Of a stretch of DNA of 64,000 bases, positions 37,873-45,676 are shown in pieces. This stretch comes from Planctomycetota bacterium. GTDB taxonomy: Bacteria > Planctomycetota > Phycisphaerae > Phycisphaerales > SM1A02. The notes beneath the pieces are model-generated. The model did not search any database. It worked only from the letters and a program-made list of their open reading frames with translations, and had not been told where the DNA came from. The stretch covers positions 37,488-101,487 of the forward strand of contig JAFMML010000002.1 in the NCBI GenBank assembly GCA_017859745.1, given 5' to 3'. Numbering within the stretch: the first letter of the stretch is position 1; each line of letters starts with the position of its first letter. A program made the translations under genes and the position numbers.

Positions 37873-37989
37873 GTGAAGGTCCGAAGCAGCATCAAGCGGC
37901 GAACCCTCGATTGCCAGATCGTGATCCGCAAGGGCAAGCGGTTCGTCATCAACAAGAAGAATCCCCGTCTCAAGCAGCGTCAGGGCTGA
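37873..37989 (+). CDS. rpmJ: 50S ribosomal protein L36, zinc-free
   Basis: This 38-codon gene starts with GTG. The basic frame [20 protein letters not shown] and the end KQRQG are those of L36, but of the four zinc ligands (Cys11, Cys14, Cys27, His32 in zinc forms) only Cys14 remains; the others are Thr, Asn and Leu, with one extra residue in the last loop. It is therefore a zinc-free L36 in the normal location between infA and rpsM. The start is fixed by the family length. Confidence 0.93.
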   Translation: MKVRSSIKRRTLDCQIVIRKGKRFVINKKNPRLKQRQG

Positions 37990-38009
37990 ATCCCCAACGG
38001 AGCGTCACC

Positions 38010-38387
38010 ATGCCCCGCATCGCCGGCGTCGACATCCCCGAAAAGAAGAAGATCCTGTACGCCCTGCAGTACATCCACGGCATCGGCGCGAAGTTCGCCG
38101 CCGACATCCTGCAGCAGACCGGGATCGAACCGGACACCCTTGCGAGCCAGCTCGACGACCAGCAGCTGAGTTCGATCAGCGCCGTCATCGACGGTGGTTT
38201 CGTGGTCGAAGGCGCCCTGCGTCGCCAGGTCCAGCAGGACGTGCAGCGTCTGCGGGACATCCGCGCCTACCGCGGCGAGCGTCATCGCAGAGGTCTCCCC
38301 GTCCGCGGCCAGCGGACCCGGACCAACGCCCGCACCCGCAAGGGACGCAAGAAGACCGTGGCCGGCAAGAAGGGCGTCAAGGGCTGA
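38010..38387 (+). CDS. rpsM: 30S ribosomal protein S13
   Basis: 125 residues. S13 sits at the head of the small subunit and bridges to the large subunit and P-site t[23 protein letters not shown], the helix-turn segment and [20 protein letters not shown] are highly conserved. The C-terminus is a short basic tail. It is 20 bp after rpmJ. Confidence 0.96.
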   Translation: MPRIAGVDIPEKKKILYALQYIHGIGAKFAADILQQTGIEPDTLASQLDDQQLSSISAVIDGGFVVEGALRRQVQQDVQRLRDIRAYRGERHRRGLPVRGQRTRTNARTRKGRKKTVAGKKGVKG

Positions 38388-38445
38388 TCGACCGCACCGG
38401 GCGAGACGCCCGACCCGGCGGCATCGCCGCCTGCGAGCACCAACC

Positions 38446-38817
38446 ATGTCGAAGAAGAAGATTCGCAAGAACGTCGTCAAGGGCATCGCCCACATCAAGG
38501 CGTCCTACAACAACACGATGGTGACGATCACCGACGTGAACGGCGAGACCCTTTGCTGGGACTCGGCGGGCACGGCGGAGTTCAAGGGAGCTCGAAAGAG
38601 CACCCCCTTCGCCGCCACCCGGGCCAGCGAGAAGTGCGCGGGCAAGGCCAAGCGGTTCGGGATGCGGGAGGTCGAGGTCCGTGTCCGAGGCGCCGGCCCC
38701 GGCAAGGAGGCCGCGGTCACCGCCCTCCAGGCGAGCGGCCTGAAGATCACGGCCATCGAGGATCACACGCCGATTCCGTTCAACGGATGTCGCGCCCCGA
38801 AGAAGCGGCGCGTCTGA
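38446..38817 (+). CDS. rpsK: 30S ribosomal protein S11
   Basis: 123 residues. S11 forms the platform that contacts mRNA at the E site. [34 protein letters not shown] and the C-terminal [18 protein letters not shown] are diagnostic. rpsD (S4), normally between rpsK and rpoA, is absent; instead there is a 115-bp gap. Confidence 0.96.
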   Translation: MSKKKIRKNVVKGIAHIKASYNNTMVTITDVNGETLCWDSAGTAEFKGARKSTPFAATRASEKCAGKAKRFGMREVEVRVRGAGPGKEAAVTALQASGLKITAIEDHTPIPFNGCRAPKKRRV

Positions 38818-38932
38818 CGAATTCACCGCGGCGGCGCAGCAGGGCGGGTTCCGACTCCGGCAGGTCGGTCTCCGATCCGAACGGCCTCCGCTTCACCCGT
38901 TCGGGTCCTGCCGGACACTGGGAGTGATGGAC

Positions 38933-39937
38933 ATGCACGTTCGTTGGCGCGGGCTGGAACTGCCCGCCAAGGTCGAATCCGATCCCCGCAGTCTCACGCC
39001 GACCTTCGGCCGCTTCATCGCCGAGCCGTTCGAGCGAGGCTTCGGAACCACCGTGGGCAACAGCCTCCGGCGGATCCTGCTCTCGAGCCTCGAGGGCTGC
39101 GCCATCACCGGCGTCAAGATCGAGGGCGTCGAGCACGAGTTCTCCTCGATCCCCGGGATCTACGAGGACGTCGCCGACATCATCCTGAACGTGAAGGGCC
39201 TCGTGGTCAGCATGGACCACGACGAGCCGCGTCGGATGAAGCTCGCCGCCGAGGGGCCGGGCGAGGTCACCGCCGAACTCATCGAGGCGGATCCCTCGGT
39301 CCGCATCCACAATCCCGAGAAGGTCATCGCCACGCTCACCGAGCCCGTCGACTTCATCGCCGAGTTCACCATCGAGCGGGGACGCGGCTATCGGCCGGCC
39401 TCGGAGCAGAACGACGCCGACGAGCAGGTCATCGGCGAGATCCCGATCGATGCGATCTTCTCCCCGGTCCAGCGGGTTCGGTTCCGCGTCGAAGACACCC
39501 GGGTGGGTCAGCGCACCAACTACGACCGCCTCGTGCTCGACGTCTGGACCGACGGCACCGTTCGACCGGAGATGGCCGTCGTCGAGGCCGCCAAGATCCT
39601 TCGCAAGCACCTCAACCCGTTCGTCCAGGCCGACGAGATCGGCTCGATGACCGTCGCCCCCGAGGTCGTTGCGAAGGGGGCCCTCGACCAGGAGCTGATT
39701 CGCAAGCTCAACACCCCGGTCAGTCAGCTCAATCTGTCGGTGCGTGCGGCCAACTGCCTCGAGAGCGCCCGACTTCGCACCATCGCCGATCTCCTTCCCA
39801 AGCCCGAGGAGGAGCTGCTGGCGATTCGAAGCTTCGGCAAGACCAGTCTTCGCGAGGTCAAGCGGAAGCTCGAGGAACTCGGCCTCGTCATGGGCAGTCC
39901 GCTCCCGGAGGGTTTCGTCGCCGACGAGGCCCGTTGA
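38933..39937 (+). CDS. rpoA: RNA polymerase subunit alpha
   Basis: 334 residues. The N-terminal domain (about 1-235) makes the dimer that starts polymerase assembly: FGTTVGNSLRRILLSSLEGC is the signature. The C-terminal domain, with NCLESARLRTIADLLPKPEE and IRSFGKTSLREVKRKLEELG, binds UP elements and activators. ATG 38933 is preferred because GGGAG lies eight bases before it; a GTG at 38924 and an ATG at 38927 are alternatives. Confidence 0.97.
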   Translation: MHVRWRGLELPAKVESDPRSLTPTFGRFIAEPFERGFGTTVGNSLRRILLSSLEGCAITGVKIEGVEHEFSSIPGIYEDVADIILNVKGLVVSMDHDEPRRMKLAAEGPGEVTAELIEADPSVRIHNPEKVIATLTEPVDFIAEFTIERGRGYRPASEQNDADEQVIGEIPIDAIFSPVQRVRFRVEDTRVGQRTNYDRLVLDVWTDGTVRPEMAVVEAAKILRKHLNPFVQADEIGSMTVAPEVVAKGALDQELIRKLNTPVSQLNLSVRAANCLESARLRTIADLLPKPEEELLAIRSFGKTSLREVKRKLEELGLVMGSPLPEGFVADEAR

Positions 39938-39989
39938 TCAGTTCCTAGACCGCCCCCCCGACCCGGCCACACGGCCGAGGAGTCATGCG

Positions 39990-40697
39990 ATGCGACACCG
40001 AATCGCCGGCAAGCAGCTCAACGTCCACAGCAACCACCGCCGCGCCATGCTGCGCAACCTCGCGGCGGCGCTCTTCGAGCACGGCCGGATCGAGACCACC
40101 ATGGCCAAGGCCAAGGCGGTGCAGCCGTTCGTCGAGCGGCTCATCACCATCGCCCTGAAGGGCGACCTCGCCGCACGCCGCCGCCTCGAGAGCCGTCTCA
40201 CCGACCGACGCCTCTTCGCCTGGGTGGCGGACCCCAACGTGCCGGACGAGAAGAAGCGCAACGACTTCTTCGACCTTCCCGACGCGTCCGAGATCACCTT
40301 CAACCGCTACGGCGAGTTGAAGAGTTCGCCGCGGCTCGTGCAGCACCTGATGACGAAGGTCGCGCCGCTCTTCAAGGATCGAGACGGCGGCTACACCCGC
40401 ATCGTGAAGCTCGGGAACCGTCGCCTCGGCGACGGCACCGATCTGGTGATGCTGGAACTCGTCGGCCGCGAGGAGGGATCCCAGGTCTCCGGCAGCGGAT
40501 CCCGCCGCCGTCGGATCGCCCAGGGACGCACCGCCTACGCCTCGCAACTGCTCGGCGGTGGAGCATCGGCGACCGCGGTGGCGGACGACGCCGAGACCAC
40601 GGCGCCCGAGGCAGTCACAGAGGTTGCCGAGCCGGCCCCCGAGACCGCCGAGGACGCCTCCGCGACCGAGACGACGGGCGAAGACGAGAAGGCCTGA
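39990..40697 (+). CDS. rplQ: 50S ribosomal protein L17 with internal insertion and acidic tail
   Basis: 235 residues, about twice the usual length. The N-terminal half is a normal L17 (MRHRIAGKQLNVHSNHRRAM, LRNLAAALFEHGRIETTMAK), and PLFKDRDGGYTRIVKLGNRR is the second core block. An extra segment of about 45 residues lies between the two (VPDEKKRNDFFDLPDASEIT region), and about 70 residues of Ala/Glu/Thr-rich acidic tail follow the core. L17 lies at the exit tunnel surface, so the tail would project from the ribosome. GAGGAG before ATG 39990 decides the start. Confidence 0.95.
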   Translation: MRHRIAGKQLNVHSNHRRAMLRNLAAALFEHGRIETTMAKAKAVQPFVERLITIALKGDLAARRRLESRLTDRRLFAWVADPNVPDEKKRNDFFDLPDASEITFNRYGELKSSPRLVQHLMTKVAPLFKDRDGGYTRIVKLGNRRLGDGTDLVMLELVGREEGSQVSGSGSRRRRIAQGRTAYASQLLGGGASATAVADDAETTAPEAVTEVAEPAPETAEDASATETTGEDEKA

Positions 40698-40750
40698 AGT
40701 CGTAGGGAACCTCGCCCATCGGGGCAGGATCGCCTCGCGAACAGGACCGG

Positions 40751-40791
40751 ACGCCTCCTAGGCTGGGTTCGCCCACCTTGGGAGGCGTTTT
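40751..40791 (+). terminator. Strong terminator at the end of the ribosomal cluster
   Basis: A 17-position stem (ACGCCTCC-TAGG-C-TGGG at 40751-40767 against CCCA-C-CTTG-GGAGGCGT at 40772-40788) with one mismatch and two wobble pairs, closed by the stable TTCG tetraloop and followed by TTTT. It lies 54 bp after rplQ. No other terminator of comparable quality was seen between rpsJ and this point, so the block may be one or a few long transcripts. Confidence 0.92.
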
Positions 40792-40990
40792 CGCATCCCG
40801 GTTTCGGCGGCCAGGGATCCGTCGGCTCTTGGGAGGTGTCGCCTCGGTCGGGAGGGCGTCCTCCAGGCTTCGACCGCGGGATCTTGGGGCAAGCGTTCGG
40901 GACATTCCGCCGATAGCCTCCACGGGCCGGCGGGGGCGGTCCACGCACTTCGGCGCCCCGCGTCGTCGCATATGAACCTCGGAGTCTGCG

Positions 40991-41584
40991 ATGCAGAAGA
41001 CCACCTGCGCCTCGGCCCAACAGTATCTCGACCGCCTCGGCGAACTTCTCGGACGGCTCGACGCCGCCGCGATCGATGCCCTGACCGATCGCATCGTGCA
41101 GCGGTGGGAGGACGACGCCTGCGTCCTCGTCGCGGGAAATGGTGGCAGCGCTTCGACTGCGAGCCACTACGTCACCGATCTGGTCAAGACCGCGTGGGTA
41201 CCGGGGCTGAGACGCCTCCGGGCCCTGTCCCTGACGGAGAATCCAGGCCTTACGACGGCGCTCGGCAACGACATCGCCTTCGATGAGACGCTCTCGTTCC
41301 CGCTCGAGTCCTACGGCCGTGAGGGCGATCTGCTGATCGCCATCAGCGGCTCCGGAAACAGCCCCAACATCGTCAAGGCCTGCGAACTCGCCCGCGAGCG
41401 CGGTCTCGAGGTCGCGGCACTGACCGGCTTCGACGGAGGTGCCATCGGTCGCATGGCCGACCTGCATGTCAACGTGCCCAGCGACAACTACGGGCTCGTC
41501 GAGGACGTCCACCTCTCGATCGGACACATGCTTGGCCAGGGCCTTCGGGCCCGCCTGGTGGGGCGGACTCCGGCGGTGGGTTGA
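40991..41584 (+). CDS. gmhA: Phosphoheptose (sedoheptulose 7-phosphate) isomerase, SIS domain
   Basis: The 197-residue protein is a single SIS domain of the GmhA type. It would convert sedoheptulose 7-phosphate to D-glycero-D-manno-heptose 7-phosphate, the first step of heptose synthesis. AGNGGSASTASHYVTDL (about 48-64) is the substrate loop, and SGSGNSPNIVKA matches the second phosphate site. The C-terminal region VEDVHLSIGHMLGQ has the histidine and acidic residues of the metal or catalytic site. It is followed by two glycosyltransferase genes. The remaining heptose genes (hldE, a working gmhB) are not in the window. Confidence 0.9.
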   Translation: MQKTTCASAQQYLDRLGELLGRLDAAAIDALTDRIVQRWEDDACVLVAGNGGSASTASHYVTDLVKTAWVPGLRRLRALSLTENPGLTTALGNDIAFDETLSFPLESYGREGDLLIAISGSGNSPNIVKACELARERGLEVAALTGFDGGAIGRMADLHVNVPSDNYGLVEDVHLSIGHMLGQGLRARLVGRTPAVG

Positions 41585-41599
41585 TGGGGTGAGATCGAC

Positions 41600-42586
41600 A
41601 TGGATGCCCAGACGCAACGTCGCTGCCTGCTGATCACGCCCGCTCGCAACGAGGCCGAGTTCGCCCGTCGAACCCTCGACAGCGTGGTCGCCCAGTCGCT
41701 GCGCCCGGCGAAGTGGGTGATCGTCGACGACGGTTCGACCGACGAGACCCCCGCGATCCTCGCCGAGTATGCCGCGAGGCACCCCTGGATCGAGGTCGTG
41801 TCCCGAACCGATCGCGGCGAGCGAAGCGTCGGCCCCGGTGTGATCGAGGCGTTCTACGCCGGCCTGGAACGCTGCGACCTCGACGACTTCGACTACATCT
41901 GCAAGCTCGATCTCGATCTCGACCTGCCGCCGGGCTACTTCGAGGGCCTGGTCGCGAAGATGGAGGCCGATCGGAGACTTGGCACGTGCAGCGGCAAGGC
42001 GTGGTACGAGGATGCCGAGGGTCGAGGTCGCTTCATGGAACTGATCGGCGACGAGATGTCCGTCGGTGCCAGCAAGTTCTTCCGGGTCTCCTGCTTTCGG
42101 CAGATCGGGGGATTCGCGCGGCAGGTGATGTGGGACGGCATCGACTGCCATCGGTGCCGGATGCTCGGCTGGAAGGTCTGCAGCTTTCGCGACGAGAGTC
42201 TGGCATTCCTGCATCTCCGCCCGATGGGGTCGAGCCACCGCGGCATCCTGCACGGCCGGGCCCGGCACGGCCGCGGCCAGTATCTGATGGGATCGAGTCC
42301 GTTCTATCTCTTCGCGAGCGCCGCCTATCGCCTCGCCAGCCCGCCGTACGTGGTCGGAGGCCTCGCCACCTTGTGGGGATATCTCGCGGCCAGCGCGACC
42401 CGACCCCATCGCACCGTCGATCGGGAGTTCCGTCGCTTTCTGCGCCGGTATCAGTGGCTCGCTCTTCGCATCGGCAAGCGAGCGGCCGCCGAGCGCATCG
42501 AGGCGGAGATGGCGGACCGATTCGATTCCGGCCGATCGCCTTCGCGAGAGTCGGCCGCGGTGGCGGCATGTGCCGGAGCCGCGTGA
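41600..42586 (+). CDS. Family 2 glycosyltransferase
   Basis: The 328-residue GT-A enzyme has ITPARNEAEFARRTLDSVVA, VIVDDGSTDETP (about 38-49) and the metal-binding region KLDLDLDLPPGYFEGLV (about 96-112). The C-terminal third has hydrophobic stretches (YLFASAAYRLASPPYVVGG, LATLWGYLAAS) that may dock to the membrane. The donor and acceptor cannot be told. It lies 15 bp after gmhA and 1 bp before the GT26 gene, so all three make one operon, probably for a heptose-containing surface glycan. Confidence 0.85.
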   Translation: MDAQTQRRCLLITPARNEAEFARRTLDSVVAQSLRPAKWVIVDDGSTDETPAILAEYAARHPWIEVVSRTDRGERSVGPGVIEAFYAGLERCDLDDFDYICKLDLDLDLPPGYFEGLVAKMEADRRLGTCSGKAWYEDAEGRGRFMELIGDEMSVGASKFFRVSCFRQIGGFARQVMWDGIDCHRCRMLGWKVCSFRDESLAFLHLRPMGSSHRGILHGRARHGRGQYLMGSSPFYLFASAAYRLASPPYVVGGLATLWGYLAASATRPHRTVDREFRRFLRRYQWLALRIGKRAAAERIEAEMADRFDSGRSPSRESAAVAACAGAA

Positions 42587-42587
42587 G

Positions 42588-43427
42588 ATGCCCGATGCGA
42601 CGATGACGCCTCGAGCGTCGGCCACGGCGGCGCCTGCCGACGGCGAGATCCCGGGCCTGGTCGAACTCGAGGGCATGGGGATCGCCCCGTGGACCGAGTC
42701 GGAGACGGTGCATCAGGTCGTCCGCGCCCTTGCCGACGGACGTGGTGGCTGGATGGTGACGGTGAACCTCGACATCCTGCGTCAGGTGGTGAAGGTCGAG
42801 GGGATTCGAGACCTGGTGGAACAGAGCGATCTTCGAGTCGCAGACGGCATGCCATTGCTGTGGGCGGCCCGCGTTCAAGGCACCCCTCTTCCCGAGCGGG
42901 TCTGCGGCTCGAACCTGATCCACTCGCTGCCTGCCGCCGCGGCCGCCGAAGGACGTTCGATCTTCCTGCTCGGCGGCGATCCCGGCACCGCCGAGGCGGC
43001 CGCGAACACGCTGCGGACTCGCCACCCCAACCTCCGAATCGCGGGGACCCACTGCCCCGAGTTCGGGTTCGAGAAGGACCCGGAGAAGCTCTCGGAGATG
43101 GAGCGAATGGTCGCCGAGGCATCCCCCGACATCGTGTTCGTGGCCCTGGGATTCCCCAAGCAGGAACGACTGATCGCGAGGATCCGCGGCTCCGCACCGA
43201 AGGCGTGGTGGGTCGGCGTGGGCATCAGCTTCAGCTTCGCCAGCGGCGAGGTGAAGCGCGCGCCCGAATGGGTGCAGGCGATCGGCCTCGAGTGGGTGCA
43301 TCGCACCCTGCAGGAGCCGCGGAGACTCTTCGTGCGCTACTTCGTGCACGACATTCCCTTCGGTCTGGCCCTGTTGAGCCGAGCAATCCGCCGACGAGGC
43401 CGACTCGCCCCGAGGCCCGATCGCTAG
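42588..43427 (+). CDS. WecG/TagA/CpsF family (GT26) glycosyltransferase
   Basis: The 279-residue protein belongs to the family that adds the second sugar to lipid-linked undecaprenyl precursors (N-acetylmannosamine transferase in TagA, ManNAcA transferase in WecG). VTVNLDILRQVVK, then RVADGMPLLWAARVQG, with the conserved aspartate in ADGMP, LLGGDPGTAEAAAN and VALGFPKQERLI are the family blocks. A membrane-associating C-terminal tail follows (RRLFVRYFVHDIPFGLALL). ATG 42588, just after the GT2 stop, is taken as start; a GTG at 42570 is less likely. Confidence 0.9.
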   Translation: MPDATMTPRASATAAPADGEIPGLVELEGMGIAPWTESETVHQVVRALADGRGGWMVTVNLDILRQVVKVEGIRDLVEQSDLRVADGMPLLWAARVQGTPLPERVCGSNLIHSLPAAAAAEGRSIFLLGGDPGTAEAAANTLRTRHPNLRIAGTHCPEFGFEKDPEKLSEMERMVAEASPDIVFVALGFPKQERLIARIRGSAPKAWWVGVGISFSFASGEVKRAPEWVQAIGLEWVHRTLQEPRRLFVRYFVHDIPFGLALLSRAIRRRGRLAPRPDR

Positions 43428-43437
43428 ACTCCTCGGC

Positions 43438-44436
43438 ATGAGCGACCCGACGGTCGAGATCGACGCCTACGAAGAGCAGGCTCTTGCCGGGCTCGAATCC
43501 TGCAACGAACCCGCCGCCCTGGAGGCCTGGCGAATCGAGCACCTCGGCTCGAAGGGGCGGCTCAAGGCGATGATGCCGCTGGTCAAGCAGGCACCTCCCG
43601 AGGCCCGACGCGATGTCGGACGACGCCTGAACGAACTCAAGCAACGCCTCGAATCCGCCTTCGGGGAGCGCACCGTCGCCTCGGCCGGTTCGCCGCCTCC
43701 GGGGATCGATCTGACCGAGCCGGGGCTCGTCTCCGTCGAAGGCCGGAGGCACGTGTTGACCGCGACCATCGATCGGATCGTCGAGGTCTTCGGCCGGATG
43801 GGCTTCGAGGTCGCCGATGGCCCCGAACTCGAGGACGAGTGGCACAACTTCACGGCGCTCAACATTCCGCCCGAGCATCCGGCTCGGGATCGCAGCGACA
43901 ACTTCTTCCTCGGCGGCGAGTCGGCGGGGCATCGCCTGTTGCGAACCCAGACCTCGACCGTGCAGATCCGCGCCATGGAGGCCACGCCGCCGCCGCTGCG
44001 GGTGATCGCGGTGGGGCGGGTCTACCGACCGGACGCCCACGACGCGACCCACTACAGCATGTTCCACCAGGTCGAGGGACTCGCGGTCGATCGCGATCTG
44101 TCGATGGTCGACTTGAAGAGCACCCTCGTGGGCTTTGCGAAGGCGTTCTTCGGAGCGGAAGCCGAGGTCCGGATGCGGCCGAGCTTCTTCCCATTCACCG
44201 AGCCCTCCGCCGAGGTCGACATGTGGATGCCGGTCAAGGGCACCTGGCAGTGGGTCGAGATCGGCGGCTGCGGGATGGTCGATCCGGCGGTCTTCGAGGC
44301 GGTGGGCATCGACCCCTCGGAGTGGAGCGGGTTCGCCTTCGGTCTCGGTGTGGAACGCGTCACCATGCGTCGCCACGGTCTCGGCGACATTCGCCGACTC
44401 TTCGAGAACGACGCGAGGTTCCTGCGGCAGTTCTGA
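43438..44436 (+). CDS. pheS: Phenylalanyl-tRNA synthetase subunit alpha
   Basis: The 332-residue class II catalytic subunit joins phenylalanine to its tRNA with the beta subunit. The N-terminal coiled coil (about 1-85) and the catalytic core are complete: HNFTALNIPPEHPARD, LLRTQTSTVQIRAM, YRPDAHDATHYSMFHQVEGL (motif 2) and FAFGLGVERVTMRRHG (motif 3). pheT, normally just downstream, is missing: the next gene is argJ on the other strand, with only 9 bp between the stop codons. A small hairpin, CGCGACC-TCA-GGTCGTG (44439-44455), covers this convergent junction. Confidence 0.95.
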   Translation: MSDPTVEIDAYEEQALAGLESCNEPAALEAWRIEHLGSKGRLKAMMPLVKQAPPEARRDVGRRLNELKQRLESAFGERTVASAGSPPPGIDLTEPGLVSVEGRRHVLTATIDRIVEVFGRMGFEVADGPELEDEWHNFTALNIPPEHPARDRSDNFFLGGESAGHRLLRTQTSTVQIRAMEATPPPLRVIAVGRVYRPDAHDATHYSMFHQVEGLAVDRDLSMVDLKSTLVGFAKAFFGAEAEVRMRPSFFPFTEPSAEVDMWMPVKGTWQWVEIGGCGMVDPAVFEAVGIDPSEWSGFAFGLGVERVTMRRHGLGDIRRLFENDARFLRQF

Positions 44437-44445
44437 GTCGCGACC

Positions 44446-45660
44446 TCAGGTCGTGTAGTCGGCGTTGATCCGGATGTACTCGGCGGTCAGGTCGCAGGTG
44501 AGGAACCGATCCTCGCATGACCCGGCGGCGAGATCGATGGTCATCTCCACGTTCGGACTCGAGAACGCGGCGGCGAGCGCCGAGAGATCGTCCTGGACCG
44601 GCTTGCCCTGGTCGAACAGCCGCAGGCCATTCACCTCGATGCGGATCCGATCGGGGTCGAAGGCGGCGTTGGTGCGTCCGATCGCCGCGACGATCCGGCC
44701 CCAGTTGGGGTCGCCGCCGGCGATGGCGGTTCTCACCAGAAGACTGCTGCCGACGGTCTCCGCGACCTCGCGAGCATCCTCGGTGGATTCGGCTCCACGA
44801 ACCTCCACCTCGACCACTCGCTGGGCCCCCTCGCCGTCCGCTGCGATCATCCTGGCAAGATCCAGACACAGCCCCTCGAACGCCCTCGAGAACTCGTCGA
44901 GATCGTGTGGGACTCCGGCGACGCCGCTCGCCATGGCGAAGACCGCGTCGTTGGTCGAGGTGTCGCCGTCGATGCTGAGGCGGTTGAAGGACCGGGCGCA
45001 GCTGCTTCGAAGCAGGGTGTCGAGCGATTCGGGATCGATCTCCGCGTCCGTCAGCACGACGCCGATCATCGTCGCCATGTCGGGACGGATCATGCCCGCA
45101 CCCTTGCAGATGCCGACGATCGAAATCGCTCCGCCGTCCGCAGCCGACACCCGTCGTTCGGCCCCCTTGGCTGCGGTGTCGGTGGTCATGATCGCCCGGG
45201 CGAGGTCGGCGGCGGACTCGCGGGCGAGCGTCGACGCGAGGCTCGGCAGCGCACCGCAGAGGCCATCCACCGGCAGGCGGCGCCCGATGACCCCCGTCGA
45301 GTCGACCAGCACTTGGGATGGGATGGCGCCGACCTGTGCGGCGAGGACCTCGGCGCTCCGCCGGGCGTCTTCGCGACCGACATCGCCGGTCGCGGCGTTG
45401 GCGTTGCCGGCATTGACGAGGAGGGCCCGGCAACGTCCTCTCGACTCGGCGAGGTGGCGTCGGCTCAGCTCGATGGGGGCGGCGGCGAACCGATTGGTCG
45501 TGAACACCGCTGCAGTCGAGACCGGGTCGTCGGCGACGATCAGCGCGAGGTCGTCTCCGGGGCCGGTTCGGATGCCTGCCCGCCCAGTGGCGCCTCGGAA
45601 GCCTCGCGGGAGGCTCGATGGCAGCGGCGGCGGATCCTGAGCGAGCGGCGTGCGGTGCAT
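44446..45660 (-). CDS. argJ: Glutamate N-acetyltransferase / ornithine acetyltransferase
   Basis: The 404-residue protein passes the acetyl group of N-acetylornithine to glutamate, making the arginine pathway cyclic. It is made as a precursor that cleaves itself; the site is in KGAGMIRPDMATMIG, with the Thr after MA as the new N-terminal nucleophile. FTTNRFAAAPIELSRRHL, VNAGNANA and GGDPNWGRI are also diagnostic. It is the last gene of the arginine operon, 16 bp after argH(A). Some ArgJ forms also use acetyl-CoA directly; sequence alone does not tell. Confidence 0.94.
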   Translation of the reverse strand: MHRTPLAQDPPPLPSSLPRGFRGATGRAGIRTGPGDDLALIVADDPVSTAAVFTTNRFAAAPIELSRRHLAESRGRCRALLVNAGNANAATGDVGREDARRSAEVLAAQVGAIPSQVLVDSTGVIGRRLPVDGLCGALPSLASTLARESAADLARAIMTTDTAAKGAERRVSAADGGAISIVGICKGAGMIRPDMATMIGVVLTDAEIDPESLDTLLRSSCARSFNRLSIDGDTSTNDAVFAMASGVAGVPHDLDEFSRAFEGLCLDLARMIAADGEGAQRVVEVEVRGAESTEDAREVAETVGSSLLVRTAIAGGDPNWGRIVAAIGRTNAAFDPDRIRIEVNGLRLFDQGKPVQDDLSALAAAFSSPNVEMTIDLAAGSCEDRFLTCDLTAEYIRINADYTT

Positions 45661-45676
45661 GGGAGGTTCGTGGGGG

